Assembly (NCBI RefSeq): GCF_022179345.1
Contig: NZ_BPQR01000004.1
Span: forward strand, 1 to 63,224
DNA length: 63,224 nucleotides
Origin: Methylobacterium jeotgali
GTDB lineage: Bacteria; Pseudomonadota; Alphaproteobacteria; Rhizobiales; Beijerinckiaceae
Direction of reading: 5' to 3'
Shown here: piece by piece, positions 40,889 to 50,600 of the stretch
Position numbering within the stretch: the first letter of the stretch is position 1
How the letters are laid out: the number at the start of each line of letters is the position of its first letter
The notes under the pieces: generated by a model
Told to the model about the DNA's origin: nothing
Database searches by the model: none
What the model saw: the letters and a program-made list of their open reading frames with translations, nothing else
Program-made: the position numbers and the translations under genes

Positions 40889-41886
40889 ACATGCAGCTGA
40901 GCGGCGCGGCCCTGAAGGCCTCCGAGGCGCTGCGGACCGAGGCCGGCATCGAGCCCGATCCGGTGCCGACCGTGGCCGCCAAGGCGACGCAGATCATCGC
41001 GATCTACGGCAAGGGCGGCATCGGCAAGTCCTTCACGCTCGCCAATCTCAGCTACATGATGGCCCAGCAGGGCAAGAAGGTGCTGCTCATCGGCTGCGAC
41101 CCGAAGAGCGACACCACTTCGCTGCTGTTCGGCGGCCGCGCCTGCCCGACCATCATCGAGACCTCGACGAAGAAGAAGCTCGCGGGCGAGCAGGTCGCCA
41201 TCGGCGACGTCTGCTTCAAGCGCGACGGCGTCTACGCCATGGAGCTCGGCGGCCCCGAGGTCGGGCGCGGCTGCGGCGGGCGCGGCATCATCCACGGCTT
41301 CGAGCTCCTGGAGAAGCTCGGCTTCCACGAGTGGGGCTTCGACTACGTCCTGCTCGACTTCCTCGGCGACGTGGTCTGCGGCGGCTTCGGCCTGCCGATC
41401 GCCCGCGACATGTGCCAGAAGGTCATCGTCGTCGGCTCGAACGACCTGCAGTCGCTCTACGTCGCCAACAACGTCTGCTCGGCGGTGCAGTATTTCCGCA
41501 AGCTCGGCGGCAATGTCGGCGTTGGTGGCCTCGTCATCAACAAGGACGATGGCACCGGCGAGGCGCAGGCCTTCGCCGCCGCGGTCGGGATCCCGGTCCT
41601 GGCCTCGATCCCGGCCGATGAGGACATCCGCCGCAAGAGCGCGAGCTACGAGATCATCGGCAAGCCCGACGGGCGCTGGGGCGATCTCTTCGCGGGGCTG
41701 GCCTCGAGCGTCGCCGAGGCGCTGCCGAACCATCCGCAGCCCTTGAGCCAGGATGGGCTGCTCGGCCTGTTCTCCAGCGAGAGCACCGGGCGCAACGTGG
41801 TGCTCGAGCCCGCCACCTTCGAGGACATGTGCGGGACGGCCCAGGTCGCCAAGCCGTCCCTCGAAGTCGTGTACGACGAGGTCTGA
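40885..41886 (+). CDS. bchX: Chlorophyllide a reductase iron protein subunit X
   Basis: 333 residues, NifH-like electron donor of chlorophyllide reductase. P-loop GKGGIGKS at 42-49; 4Fe-4S ligands Cys130 (GRGCGGRG) and Cys165 (VVCGGF). Start ATG overlaps the bchC stop. Followed by bchY after 6 bases. Confidence 0.96.
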   Translation: MNMQLSGAALKASEALRTEAGIEPDPVPTVAAKATQIIAIYGKGGIGKSFTLANLSYMMAQQGKKVLLIGCDPKSDTTSLLFGGRACPTIIETSTKKKLAGEQVAIGDVCFKRDGVYAMELGGPEVGRGCGGRGIIHGFELLEKLGFHEWGFDYVLLDFLGDVVCGGFGLPIARDMCQKVIVVGSNDLQSLYVANNVCSAVQYFRKLGGNVGVGGLVINKDDGTGEAQAFAAAVGIPVLASIPADEDIRRKSASYEIIGKPDGRWGDLFAGLASSVAEALPNHPQPLSQDGLLGLFSSESTGRNVVLEPATFEDMCGTAQVAKPSLEVVYDEV

Positions 41887-41892
41887 CGCGCC

Positions 41893-43461
41893 ATGGCCGT
41901 CACCCTCGACATCGCCGATCTGCGGGCCCGCAAGGAGCGGCCGGTCTCGACGCTCGCCGCTCCGGCGGAGGTGGTGAACCTCGCCGCCGTGAAGGGCGAC
42001 GGGCTCGGCTGCCATGCCGGCAAGGACGCGATGCGGGCGGCCGCCGAGGCCGCCGGCCTCAGCGAGACGCTCGACCGCTACGCCAAGGACTATCCGGCCG
42101 GTCCCCACGACCAGCCCCAGAGCATGTGCCCGGCCTTCGGGTCGCTGCGGGTCGGCCTGCGGATGCGGCGCACGGCGACGATCCTCTCGGGTAGCGCCTG
42201 CTGCGTCTACGGCCTCACCTTCACCTCGCACTTCTACGGCGCGAAGCGGAGCGTGGGCTACGTGCCCTTCAACTCCGAGACGCTCGTCACCGGCAAGCTC
42301 TTCGAGGACATCCGCGAGGCGGTCTTCCAGGTGGCCGACCCCGCCGACTACGACGCGGTCGTCGTCATCAACCTGTGCGTGCCCACCGCCTCCGGCGTGC
42401 CGCTGCGCCTGCTGCCCAAGCAGATCGACGGCGTGCGCATCATCGGCATCGACGTGCCGGGCTTCGGCGTGCCGACCCATGCCGAGGCCAAGGACGTGCT
42501 CGCCGGCGCGATGCTGAAATTCGCCCGCACGGAGGCCGAGCAGGGTCCCGTCCAGGCCCCGCGCACGGGCCGGGACGGGCGCCCGACGGTGACGCTGCTC
42601 GGCGAGATGTTCCCCGCCGACCCGGTGGTGATCGGCGGCCTCCTCGAACCCCTCGGGTTGGCGGCCGGCCCCGTGGTGCCGACGCGGGAATGGCGCGAGC
42701 TCTACGCGGCGCTCGACTGCGCGGCGGTGGCGGCGATCCATCCGTTCTACACCGCCGCGATCCGCGAGTTCGAGGCCGCCGGGCGCCCCGTCGTCGGCTC
42801 CGCTCCCGTCGGCCGCGAGGGCACCGCCGACTGGCTCGACCGCATCGGCGAGGCCTGCGCCGTGCCCCGCGCCACCGTCGAGGCCGCCAAGAACCGGGTC
42901 CTGCCGGCGATCGGCGGCGCGCTCGCGGCAAACCCGATCGCCGGCCGCATCACGCTCTCCGGCTACGAGGGCTCCGAGCTTCTGGTCGGGCGCCTCCTCG
43001 TCGAGAGCGGGGCGGACCTGCGCTACGTCGGCACCGCCTGTCCGCGCACGCCCTGGTCCGAGGCGGACCGCGACTGGCTGGAGGCCCGCGGCGTCGCGGT
43101 GCGCTTCCGCGCCTCCCTCGAGGACGATCTCTCGGCGCTCGCCGAGTTCCGTCCGGGCCTCGCCATCGGCACCACACCCGTGGTGCAGGCGGCCAAGTCC
43201 ATGGCGATCCCGGCCCTGTACTTCACCAACCTGATCTCGGCCCGGCCGCTGATGGGCGTCGCGGGCGCCGGCTCTCTCGCCAAGGTCGTCAACGCGGCCC
43301 TCGGCAACCGCGGGCGCTTCGACGCCATGCGCACCTTCTTCGACGGGGTCGGCGAGGGCCATGCCGCCGGGATCTGGGAGGACGTGCCGAAGCGCCGCCA
43401 GGCGGTGGCCTCCGCCGTCCGGGGCAAGCCCGTCCACGATCCGATCGGGGAGATGGCCTGA
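41893..43461 (+). CDS. bchY: Chlorophyllide a reductase subunit Y
   Basis: 522 residues. [43 protein letters not shown] carries Cys residues expected to bind the YZ iron-sulfur cluster; [12 protein letters not shown] and [14 protein letters not shown] follow. Together with BchZ it reduces ring B of chlorophyllide. Its stop overlaps the bchZ start (TGATG). Confidence 0.96.
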   Translation: MAVTLDIADLRARKERPVSTLAAPAEVVNLAAVKGDGLGCHAGKDAMRAAAEAAGLSETLDRYAKDYPAGPHDQPQSMCPAFGSLRVGLRMRRTATILSGSACCVYGLTFTSHFYGAKRSVGYVPFNSETLVTGKLFEDIREAVFQVADPADYDAVVVINLCVPTASGVPLRLLPKQIDGVRIIGIDVPGFGVPTHAEAKDVLAGAMLKFARTEAEQGPVQAPRTGRDGRPTVTLLGEMFPADPVVIGGLLEPLGLAAGPVVPTREWRELYAALDCAAVAAIHPFYTAAIREFEAAGRPVVGSAPVGREGTADWLDRIGEACAVPRATVEAAKNRVLPAIGGALAANPIAGRITLSGYEGSELLVGRLLVESGADLRYVGTACPRTPWSEADRDWLEARGVAVRFRASLEDDLSALAEFRPGLAIGTTPVVQAAKSMAIPALYFTNLISARPLMGVAGAGSLAKVVNAALGNRGRFDAMRTFFDGVGEGHAAGIWEDVPKRRQAVASAVRGKPVHDPIGEMA

Positions 43462-44927
43462 TGCTCGTCCTCGATCACGACCGGGCCGGCGGCTACTGGG
43501 GCGCCGTCTACGTCTTCACCGCCATCAAGGGGCTGCAGGTCGTCATCGACGGGCCGGTGGGCTGCGAGAACCTGCCCGTCACCTCGGTGCTGCACTACAC
43601 CGACGCGCTGCCCCCGCATGAATTGCCCATCGTCGTCACGGGGCTGGCCGAGGAGGAGCTCGGCCGCCACGGCACCGAGTCCGCGATGAAGCGGGCGCAC
43701 GCCACCCTCGATCCGACGCAGCCGAGCGTCGTCGTCACCGGCTCCATCGCCGAGATGATCGGCGGCGGCGTGACGCCGGAGGGCACCAACCTCCAGCGCT
43801 TCCTGCCGCGCACCATCGACGAGGACCAGTGGCAGGCCGCCGACCGGGCGCTCGCCTGGCTCTGGAACGAGCACGGCGCCCGGCGCTTCGCCAAGAGGGG
43901 TATCCCGGCCCGACCGGCGCGCAAGGAGGGCGTGAAGCCCCGCGTCAACCTCATCGGCCCGGCCTACGGCACCTTCAACATGCCCTCGGACCTCGCCGAG
44001 ATCCGCCGCCTCGTCGAGGGCATCGGCGCCGAGGTGAACCTCGTCTTCCCCCTCGGCTCGCACCTCGCCGACGTGTCGGCCCTGGTGAACGCCGACGCCA
44101 ACATCTGCCTCTACCGCGAGTTCGGGCGGCTGCTCTGCGAGGCCCTGGAGCGCCCCTACTTCCAGGCCCCGATCGGCATCCACTCGACGACGCGCTTCCT
44201 GCGGGCGCTCGGGGAGGCGCTGGGCCTCGATCCCGAGCCGTTCATCGAGCGGGAGAAGCACACCACGATCAAGCCGGTCTGGGACCTGTGGCGCTCGGTG
44301 ACGCAGGACTTCTTCGGCACGGCGAGCTTCGGCATCGTGGCCTCCGAGACCTACGCGCGGGGCGTCCGGCACTTCCTCGAAGAGGAGATGGGCCTGCCCT
44401 GCCACTTCGCCGTCGCCCGCAAGGCCGGCGCGAAGACCGACAACGCGACGATCCGTGACCTCATCGCGAAGAACCCGCCGCTCGTGCTGTTCGGCTCGTT
44501 CAACGAGCGGATGTACGCGGCCGAGGCCGGGGCCCGCGCGGTGTTCGTGCCGGCCTCGTTCCCCGGCGCGATCATCCGGCGCCACACGGGCACGCCCTTC
44601 ATGGGATTCTCCGGCGCGACCTACCTCGTCCAAGAGGTCTGCAACGCCCTCTTCGACATGCTCTTCCACATCCTGCCGCTCGCCCGCGACCTCGACGCGG
44701 TGGAGGCGACGCCGGGCCGCCTGCATCGGGAGCTACCCTGGGACGAGCCGGCCCGCGCGCGCCTCGACGCCCTCGTCGAGGCCCATCCGGTCCTGGTGCG
44801 CATCTCGGCGGCCAAGCGCCTGCGCGATGCCGCGGAACGGGCGGCGCGCGGGGCGGGCAGCGCCCGCGTCGGCCTCGACCACGTCGAGCGCGCCCGCGCC
44901 GAGGCCAGCTACGGAGCCGCCGCGTGA
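43461..44927 (+). CDS. bchZ: Chlorophyllide a reductase subunit Z
   Basis: 488 residues. [62 protein letters not shown] is the BchZ N-terminus with the cluster Cys in VGCENL; the C-terminus has the PCP-reductase helical domain ([28 protein letters not shown]). Last bch gene before puf. Confidence 0.96.
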   Translation: MLVLDHDRAGGYWGAVYVFTAIKGLQVVIDGPVGCENLPVTSVLHYTDALPPHELPIVVTGLAEEELGRHGTESAMKRAHATLDPTQPSVVVTGSIAEMIGGGVTPEGTNLQRFLPRTIDEDQWQAADRALAWLWNEHGARRFAKRGIPARPARKEGVKPRVNLIGPAYGTFNMPSDLAEIRRLVEGIGAEVNLVFPLGSHLADVSALVNADANICLYREFGRLLCEALERPYFQAPIGIHSTTRFLRALGEALGLDPEPFIEREKHTTIKPVWDLWRSVTQDFFGTASFGIVASETYARGVRHFLEEEMGLPCHFAVARKAGAKTDNATIRDLIAKNPPLVLFGSFNERMYAAEAGARAVFVPASFPGAIIRRHTGTPFMGFSGATYLVQEVCNALFDMLFHILPLARDLDAVEATPGRLHRELPWDEPARARLDALVEAHPVLVRISAAKRLRDAAERAARGAGSARVGLDHVERARAEASYGAAA

Positions 44928-45043
44928 GCGCCGGCGCCCCTTCCTTTCCGGCCAGAGCGGCGCGGCGCCGCCCGGCCGATGCCGGTCCCCGCGTCCCGGA
45001 CCGGAGGCGTCCCGCCGCGCAACGTCAGGAGGAGAGTGATCCC

Positions 45044-45259
45044 ATGCACCGTTCGCTGAACCCGGCGTCGCGCCTGCATCAAGAGGCGATCCAGTTCCGG
45101 ATCATCCTGGCCTCGACCTACCCGTTCTTCCTCGTCGCCGCCCTGGTGCAGCGCACGATCCCCCAGGCGCGCAGCGCGATGCCGCAGCGGCGGCGCTCCG
45201 TCTTCGCGGAGGCGCGGGCGATGGCCGTCTCGGCCATCCCCTTCGTGTTCATGGGCTGA
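45044..45259 (+). CDS. pufQ: PufQ-type protein
   Basis: 71 residues. A strong AGGAGGAG Shine-Dalgarno before the ATG at 45044 decides the start, although a longer frame begins with a GTG at 44924 overlapping the bchZ stop. One membrane helix (IQFRIILASTYPFFLVAALVQ) and the VFAEARAMAVSAIPFVF end resemble PufQ, which in Rhodobacter stimulates bacteriochlorophyll synthesis and lies first in puf. Divergent in sequence, so assignment rests on position and the tail. Confidence 0.8.
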   Translation: MHRSLNPASRLHQEAIQFRIILASTYPFFLVAALVQRTIPQARSAMPQRRRSVFAEARAMAVSAIPFVFMG

Positions 45260-45441
45260 ACTCATGAGCTGAATCCACGGGGTGACGCGCCCTCGGCTCG
45301 GGGCGCCTGTGCCACCCCCGAGCGAGCTCCCGTCCGGCCGGGCGGGACGGAAGGCCGAGCCCGCGCTCCCGGCGCGGGTCCGGCGACACCCGCCGCACCC
45401 GCAGACGCGGGCCCGGCACGTCGAAGAGGAGGTTTGAAGCA
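45260..45441 (+). other. pufQ-pufB intergenic leader
   Basis: 182 bases, GC-rich, no open frame on either strand. It should hold the puf leader and any internal puf promoter. No TGT-N12-ACA is found. GAGGAGG (about 45428) is the pufB Shine-Dalgarno. Confidence 0.5.
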
Positions 45442-45663
45442 ATGGCCAATGGCATTGTTGAGAGACCGAGCAGCCTGTCCGGGCTGACGGAACCGGAAGC
45501 CAAGGAGTTCCACGCGATCTTCCTGACGAGCTTCCTCATCTTCACGGCGATCGCCGTGGTCGCGCACATCCTCGTCTGGATGTGGCGTCCGTGGCTTCCC
45601 GGACCCAAGGGCTACGCCGCCCTCGAGACGGCGGCCCAGGGCGTCGTCTCCCTGCTCACCTGA
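45442..45663 (+). CDS. pufB: Light-harvesting 1 beta subunit
   Basis: 73 residues. [22 protein letters not shown], one helix, the Mg ligand His in [16 protein letters not shown], identify LH1 beta. Length exceeds the usual about 50 because of the [14 protein letters not shown] tail. Ends 11 bases before pufA. Confidence 0.96.
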   Translation: MANGIVERPSSLSGLTEPEAKEFHAIFLTSFLIFTAIAVVAHILVWMWRPWLPGPKGYAALETAAQGVVSLLT

Positions 45664-45674
45664 GGAGGCTCATC

Positions 45675-45863
45675 ATGTACAAGATCTGGCTTCTCTTCGA
45701 TCCGCGCCGCACCCTCGTGGCGTTGTTCACCTTCCTGTTCATCCTGGCCCTGCTGATCCACTTCATCCTGCTCAGCACGGACCGGTTCAACTGGCTGGAA
45801 GGTCCCAAGGCCCCGCGCGCCGCGAATGCGCAGACGCTGGTCCTGCCCCAGATGCCGGCCTGA
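45675..45863 (+). CDS. pufA: Light-harvesting 1 alpha subunit
   Basis: 62 residues. [43 protein letters not shown] is a classic LH1 alpha: [10 protein letters not shown], a membrane helix with ligand His ([15 protein letters not shown]). GAGGAGGC Shine-Dalgarno. Followed by a hairpin-prone spacer and pufL. Confidence 0.97.
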   Translation: MYKIWLLFDPRRTLVALFTFLFILALLIHFILLSTDRFNWLEGPKAPRAANAQTLVLPQMPA

Positions 45864-45891
45864 GCGGCGCGGCACCCCAAGCACGGATGAT

Positions 45892-45924
45892 CGGCGGGCC
45901 GGCGACATGCCGCCCGTCGGCCAT
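45892..45924 (+). promoter_or_regulatory. Possible pufA-pufL intercistronic hairpin
   Basis: Within the pufA-pufL spacer, GCCGGCG and CGTCGGC can pair around ACATGCCGCC (one G-U), or GGCGG with CCGCC. In Rhodobacter, hairpins here stabilise the pufBA portion of the transcript and give LH1 excess over reaction centre. Stability was not calculated. Confidence 0.35.
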
Positions 45925-45960
45925 CCATCGGACATCGGACGGTCGATCCGGGAGGTTGCG

Positions 45961-46785
45961 ATGGCGATGCTGAGTTTCGAGCGCAAGTACCGCATCCGCG
46001 GCGGCACGCTGATCGGCGGCGACCTGTTCGACTTCTGGGTCGGGCCCTTCTACGTCGGGTTCTTCGGGGTCACGACGCTGTTCTTCTCGGTGCTGGGCAC
46101 GGCGCTGATCGTCTACGGCGCATCCCTCGGCCCGACCTGGAACATCTGGCAGATCAACATCGCGCCCCCCGACCTCAAGTACGGGCTGGCGCTGGCGCCG
46201 CTCAAGGAGGGCGGCCTCTGGCAGATCATCACCTTCTGCGCGGTGGGCGCGTTCTCGTCCTGGGCGCTGCGCGAGGTCGAGATCTGCCGCAAGCTCGGCA
46301 TCGGCTACCACGTGCCCTTCGCCTTCTCGGTGGCGATCTTCGCCTACGTCACGCTGGTGGTGATCCGGCCGCTGCTGATGGGCGCCTGGGGGCACGGCTT
46401 CCCCTACGGCATCCTCTCCCATCTCGATTGGGTCTCGAACACCGGATATCAGTACCTGCACTTCCACTACAATCCGGCGCACATGCTCGCGGTGAGCTTC
46501 TTCTTCACCACGACCCTGGCGCTCTCGCTGCACGGCGCGCTGATCCTGTCCTCCACCAACCCCGGCAAGGGCGAGGTGGTGAAGACGCCCGAGCACGAGG
46601 ACACCTTCTTCCGCGACACCATCGGCTACTCGATCGGCACGCTCGGCATCCACCGCCTCGGCCTGTTCCTGGCGCTGTCGGCGGGGTTCTGGAGCGCCGT
46701 CTGCATCGTCATCAGCGGGCCCTTCTGGACCCGCGGCTGGCCCGAGTGGTGGGGCTGGTGGCTCAATCTCCCGGTCTGGCGCTGA
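45961..46785 (+). CDS. pufL: Photosynthetic reaction centre L subunit
   Basis: 274 residues, five helices. Ligand His residues at 154 (SHLDW), 174 (special pair, NPAHML), 191 and 231 (iron) correspond to Rhodobacter L153, L173, L190 and L230. GGGAGG precedes the ATG at 45961; [20 protein letters not shown] is the canonical start. Confidence 0.98.
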   Translation: MAMLSFERKYRIRGGTLIGGDLFDFWVGPFYVGFFGVTTLFFSVLGTALIVYGASLGPTWNIWQINIAPPDLKYGLALAPLKEGGLWQIITFCAVGAFSSWALREVEICRKLGIGYHVPFAFSVAIFAYVTLVVIRPLLMGAWGHGFPYGILSHLDWVSNTGYQYLHFHYNPAHMLAVSFFFTTTLALSLHGALILSSTNPGKGEVVKTPEHEDTFFRDTIGYSIGTLGIHRLGLFLALSAGFWSAVCIVISGPFWTRGWPEWWGWWLNLPVWR

Positions 46786-46808
46786 CTTCGGATGAGGAGA
46801 CCGTGACC

Positions 46809-47801
46809 ATGGCCTACTATCAGAACATCTTCTCCGAGGTGCAGGTCCGCCCCGTCAGCCCGGAGCACGGGATCCCGGTCGAGGTCGACCAGCGCTGGGG
46901 CAAGCCGTTCAACTCCTACCTGTTCGGCCTCATCGGCAACGCGCAGGTCGGCCCGATCTATGTCGGGTATCTCGGCGCGCTCTCCTTCGCCTGCGGCCTG
47001 ATCGCCTTCGAGATCATCGGCCTCAATATGTGGGCGAGCGTGAACTGGGACCCGGTCCAGTTCGTGCGCCAGCTCCCCTGGCTGGCGCTCGAGCCGCCGC
47101 GCCCGCAATACGGCCTCAAGATCCTGCCCCCGCTCGCCGAGGGCGGATGGTGGCTGATCGCCGGCTTCTTCCTCACCGCCTCGGTGCTGCTCTGGTGGCT
47201 GCGCCTGTTCCGGCGGGCCAAGGCGCTCGGCCTCGGCTACCACGTGCCCTGGGCCTTCGCCTCCGCGATCTGGCTGTTCCTGGTGCTGGGCTTCATCCGG
47301 CCGCTGCTGATGGGCTCGTGGAGCGAGGCGGTGCCCTTCGGCATCTTCCCGCACCTCGATTGGACCGCCGCCTTCTCGCTGCGCTACGGCAACCTCTTCT
47401 ACAACCCGTTCCACATGCTCTCGATCGTCTTCCTCTACGGGTCGACGCTGCTCTTCGCGATGCATGGCGGCACGATCCTGGCGGTGAGCCGCTACGGCGG
47501 GGAGCGCGAGATCGACCAGATCGTCGACCGCGGCACCGCCACCGAGCGCGCCGCCCTGTTCTGGCGCTGGACCATGGGCTTCAACGCCACGATGGAGTCG
47601 GTCCACCGCTGGGCCTGGTGGTTCGCGGTGCTGACCACGCTCACCGGCGGCATCGGCATCCTGCTCACGGGCACGGTCGTCGACAACTGGTACCTCTGGG
47701 CGGTCAAGCACGGCGTCGCCCCGTCCTATCCGCAGGTCTACCCGCCCGTGGTCGATCCGCTGAGCGTGTCGCCCACCAGCCTTCCGGGGAGCGCGCCATG
47801 A
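46809..47801 (+). CDS. pufM: Photosynthetic reaction centre M subunit
   Basis: 330 residues. His182, His202, His219, Glu234 and His266 occupy exactly the Rhodobacter positions for accessory and special-pair bacteriochlorophylls and iron. [23 protein letters not shown] opens it. ATGA overlap with pufC. The tail after residue 310 ([21 protein letters not shown]) is typical for species with an RC cytochrome. Confidence 0.98.
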   Translation: MAYYQNIFSEVQVRPVSPEHGIPVEVDQRWGKPFNSYLFGLIGNAQVGPIYVGYLGALSFACGLIAFEIIGLNMWASVNWDPVQFVRQLPWLALEPPRPQYGLKILPPLAEGGWWLIAGFFLTASVLLWWLRLFRRAKALGLGYHVPWAFASAIWLFLVLGFIRPLLMGSWSEAVPFGIFPHLDWTAAFSLRYGNLFYNPFHMLSIVFLYGSTLLFAMHGGTILAVSRYGGEREIDQIVDRGTATERAALFWRWTMGFNATMESVHRWAWWFAVLTTLTGGIGILLTGTVVDNWYLWAVKHGVAPSYPQVYPPVVDPLSVSPTSLPGSAP

Positions 47802-48910
47802 AGACCATCTCCGTCCTCGCCGGGGTCGTCGCCGCGGCCCTCCTCACGGTCGCGATGCTCGTGACCTCGGGCTGGGTGCGGCCGCCGCTGGAGACCCTGC
47901 AGAACGGCTATCGCGGCACCGCGATGGCCCAGGTCCACACCCGCAAGGGCGTCGCGGAGACGCGAGAGGCCAACGTGGCGCCCGCGGCCGCCGACCCGGC
48001 GGAGCCCGGCGACGAGCTCGCCGGCAAGACCTACGAGAACGTCCAGGTCCTCAAGGACGTGACGGTCAACGAGTTCAACCGGCTCATGGTCTCGATGACC
48101 GAGTGGGTCAGCCCGCAGCAGGGCTGCACCTACTGCCACAATACCGAGAACATGGCCGACGACAGCCTCTACCAGAAGAAGGTCGCCCGGCGGATGCTGC
48201 AGATGACGCAGCACATCAACAGCACCTGGAAGGAGAAGCACGTCGGCGGCACCGGCGTGACCTGCTTCACCTGCCACCGCGGCCAGCCGGTGCCGGCCAA
48301 CATCTGGTTCACCGATCCGGGGCCCACCCGGCCCGGCGGCTTCATCGCCCGCAACAACGGGCAGAACCTGGCCGCGCCCTCCGTCGGTCTGTCCTCGCTG
48401 CCCTACGACACCCTCACCGCCTATCTCGCCGACAAGGACGTCGACAACAACGCCATCCGCGTGAACGCGACCACGGCCCTGCCCACCACCAAGGGCAAGC
48501 CGATCCAGGACGCGGAGAAGACCTACGGCCTGATGATCCACATGTCGGAGGCGCTCGGGGTCAACTGCACCTACTGCCACAACACGCGGGCGATCTCGAA
48601 CTGGTCGCAGAGCACGCCGCAGCGGACCACCGCCTGGCACGGCATCCGGATGGTGCGCGACCTCAACGGCAACTACCTCGAGCCGCTGCTCTCGACCTTC
48701 CCGCCGAACCGTCTCGGAGCGCTGGGCGACGTGCCTAAGGTGAACTGCACCACCTGCCACAACGGCGAGAGCAAGCCCCTCAACGGCGCCCACCTCGTCG
48801 AGGCCTACCCGGAGCTGACGAAGCCGACCGAGACCGTGAGCGCGGCCCCGCCGGCCGTCCCGACAGAGGCTCCGGCCTCCCCGCCGGCTCCCGCGCCGAC
48901 GCCGCAATAG
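47798..48910 (+). CDS. pufC: Tetraheme reaction-centre cytochrome c subunit
   Basis: 370 residues. Four c-type sites: CTYCH (110-114), CFTCH (156-160), CTYCH (257-261) and CTTCH (317-321), each with upstream Met ligands (MVSMTEW, MLQMTQH, MIHMSEA) as in the family. The N-terminal helix ([22 protein letters not shown]) has no lipobox Cys, so the subunit is probably held by an uncleaved anchor rather than a lipid. A Pro/Ala-rich tail ([15 protein letters not shown]) is added. Donates electrons to the photo-oxidised special pair. Last PGC gene. Confidence 0.97.
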   Translation: MKTISVLAGVVAAALLTVAMLVTSGWVRPPLETLQNGYRGTAMAQVHTRKGVAETREANVAPAAADPAEPGDELAGKTYENVQVLKDVTVNEFNRLMVSMTEWVSPQQGCTYCHNTENMADDSLYQKKVARRMLQMTQHINSTWKEKHVGGTGVTCFTCHRGQPVPANIWFTDPGPTRPGGFIARNNGQNLAAPSVGLSSLPYDTLTAYLADKDVDNNAIRVNATTALPTTKGKPIQDAEKTYGLMIHMSEALGVNCTYCHNTRAISNWSQSTPQRTTAWHGIRMVRDLNGNYLEPLLSTFPPNRLGALGDVPKVNCTTCHNGESKPLNGAHLVEAYPELTKPTETVSAAPPAVPTEAPASPPAPAPTPQ

Positions 48911-48999
48911 CGCCCGGACCGGGCTGCTGAGATCCGCCGAGACGCGCCGAAGAAGAAGCGCGAGGGCCGGCTTCCGATGTCATGTCGGTGGCCGGTCGC

Positions 49000-49020
49000 G
49001 ATCGGAGTGGCGGAGAGGGA
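49000..49020. repeat. Direct repeat of the tRNA-Ser 3' end (att-like, distal copy)
   Basis: GATCGGAGTGGCGGAGAGGG plus one A: 21 bp identical to 55327-55347, including the CCA, discriminator and acceptor strand of the tRNA gene plus 8 bases downstream. After the repeat the left copy diverges (AGGA against GGGA). Confidence 0.75.
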
Positions 49021-49039
49021 AGGACTGCCCCTAAGAGTG

Positions 49040-49255
49040 AGGGACAAAACCGTTTGGCCTGAGATCGGTAGATGAGGGCGCAGGCGAGCGTCGTGAAGGC
49101 GAGGTGGAGGTCGGCGCGCCGCTCGTGGCGGATAGCGAGGCGACGGAAGCGAGCCAGCTACGCCAGGGCGCGCTCCACGATCCAGCGGTAGCGTCCCAAG
49201 TGTTCGCGACTCTCGATGCGGCGCCGGGCGATGCGCGGTGTGATGCTGCGGGCCC
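49040..49255 (-). pseudogene. IS5-family transposase C-terminal remnant with in-frame TAG
   Basis: In one minus-strand frame: PRIARRRIESREHLGRYRW, IVERALA, TAG, LARFRRLAIRHERRADLHLA, FTTLACALIYRSQAKRFC. This is the well-known IS5-type transposase tail, in which the TAG (49160-49158) replaces the conserved Trp of ALAWLARFRR. No catalytic DDE part is present. The same frame continues upstream for about 70 codons of unrecognised sequence. Confidence 0.7.
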
Positions 49256-49468
49256 GGTACTCGACCGTGACACTGATGGTGAAGCTCGCGACCCGCACAG
49301 GCGATTTGAACGCCTTCGCGGTGCTGGCCACCGCGACCTCAAGGGTAGCCGTCGCCGCCGTGCCGAATGCGTGAATCGGCGGATCCTTCGTCGGGAAGAT
49401 AGGCGCAGACTTCTTGAAGCCCGGTGCGTTGTACGCCGACGCGACCGGTACCGCGCCCACGGTCGCGG

Positions 49469-49660
49469 GCGGGGTTCCTCCTCAAGGGGCTCCCGCTCGG
49501 GCCGGCGAGCATCGTCGTCCCGGTCTACGGCATGTTTATCGTCGGCGGGGCGATCCTCGGTGTGCTCGTCCTCGGCGAACCGATGACGGCCAAGCGCGCC
49601 CTGGGGATGCTGCTCGCGATCGCGGGCGCGCTGCTGGTCGCGACAGAGAGCGCATCAACA
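49469..49660 (+). pseudogene. Fragment of an EamA (DMT) family transporter
   Basis: The segment encodes GFLLKGLPLGPASIVVPVYG and MFIVGGAILGVLVLGEPMTAKRALGMLLAIAGALLVA, the last two helices of an EamA-type permease. The N-terminal eight helices are absent and the sequence upstream does not continue as a transporter, so it is a remnant. Confidence 0.65.
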
Positions 49661-49683
49661 CCGGGCGCGCCCGCGAACTTCGA

Positions 49684-50067
49684 TCAGGTAGCGTACTGCG
49701 CCTCGCCGTTGCCGAACGACCAGTTTTCCTTGGTGACCTCGACGAGGCTGATGAACACATCCTCACGGCGCAGACCCAGGCGCTCGTGCAGGCCGTCCGC
49801 CACGGCCTTGTAGAAGCTCCGCTTCTGCTCCACCCCGCGCCCCGCGTTGAGGGTGATCTGGATGACGACACAGTCTCCCGTCCGCTCGATCCCGAGGTAG
49901 CTCGGGTCGATGACGAAGTTATCCGGCTCATGCTCGTTGATGACTTGGAAGCGATCATCCTTGGGCACGTTCAGGGCTTCGAGCATGGCGTTGTAGATGA
50001 CCTCGCCGATCGTTCGGCGGTACTCGGCGGACTTGCCCTTGGCGAGATCGATCCGGGCGAATGGCAT
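49684..50067 (-). CDS. Tautomerase-family protein
   Basis: 127 residues starting Met-Pro, so Pro2 becomes the N-terminal catalytic base after Met removal. PFARIDLAKGKSAEYRRTIGEVIYNAMLEALNVPKDDRFQVI and GDCVVIQITLNAGRGVEQKRSFYKAVADGL fit the fused 4-oxalocrotonate tautomerase/MIF-like family. Substrate unknown. A second, interrupted tautomerase gene lies just upstream. Confidence 0.85.
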   Translation of the reverse strand: MPFARIDLAKGKSAEYRRTIGEVIYNAMLEALNVPKDDRFQVINEHEPDNFVIDPSYLGIERTGDCVVIQITLNAGRGVEQKRSFYKAVADGLHERLGLRREDVFISLVEVTKENWSFGNGEAQYAT

Positions 50068-50189
50068 ATGGTGCTCCCTGGGCTACGGTGCTTCAGATCC
50101 CAATGACTGGGGTTCGGTCGGCTGTGACGCCCGACCGAGGCCAAGGTCGAGAACGGGCGTCTGCTGCGCCCGGTATCGCGCCTGATGGG

Positions 50190-50585
50190 TCACCGTTCGT
50201 CCGGCGACCACTCGGGGCTATAGCCCCCGAGGGCAGGGTGATACATCTCGTCGCCGGAATGCTGCGTGAACTCCACGTTGAGGCGATCCTCGCGCAGGCC
50301 GAGGATCTCGATGCAGTGGGCGCACAGCGCCTTGGCGACCGCCATCCGTAACTCCGCCGAGCGCCCTTTCCGGATGTCCAGCATCATCACGGAGACCGGC
50401 ACCGGCTCGCTGCCGGCCTCCTGTATCCGCTACACGCCGCCCTCGCCGAGCTCACGGATGGCGACGCTGATTCGCCTGACGTCGACCGACATCATCTCCG
50501 CATAGGCCTGGCTCATCTGCGCCGCCAGGTGCTTCTTGGAGGCCGCGGAATGCGGGCCGATGACGTCGAGCTGTAGGTACGGCAT
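50190..50585 (-). pseudogene. Second tautomerase-family gene interrupted by TAG
   Basis: Reading from ATG 50585: MPYLQLDVIGPHSAASKKHL, AAQMSQAYAEMMSVDVRRIS, VAIRELGEGGV, then TAG (codon 52, 50432-50430), RIQEAGSEPVPVSVMMLDIR and on to EFTQHSGDEMYHPALGGY. Homologues of this family that I remember have Trp at this place (GEGGVWR), so the stop looks like TGG to TAG. The frame is otherwise intact over 131 codons. The 70-residue product from a Met-Pro at 50402 is conceivable but would lack half the fold. Confidence 0.7.
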
Positions 50586-50600
50586 GGAGGATCCCCAAAT

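Noticed and set aside
40825..43437. 870-codon open frame on the minus strand opposite bchC, bchX and bchY
   Set aside because: Same cause; bchX and bchY on the plus strand carry all catalytic motifs.
44924..45043. N-terminal extension of PufQ from a GTG overlapping bchZ
   Set aside because: The extension is Arg/Pro-rich and the ATG at 45044 has a strong Shine-Dalgarno.
45260..45441. PpsR operator before pufB
   Set aside because: No TGT-N12-ACA present in the spacer; puf is probably read from bchC or an undetected promoter.
49255..49460. Possible gene upstream of the IS5 tail
   Set aside because: Open on the minus strand and nearly so on the plus strand, but neither translation resembles a known family, and it lies between two truncated fragments.
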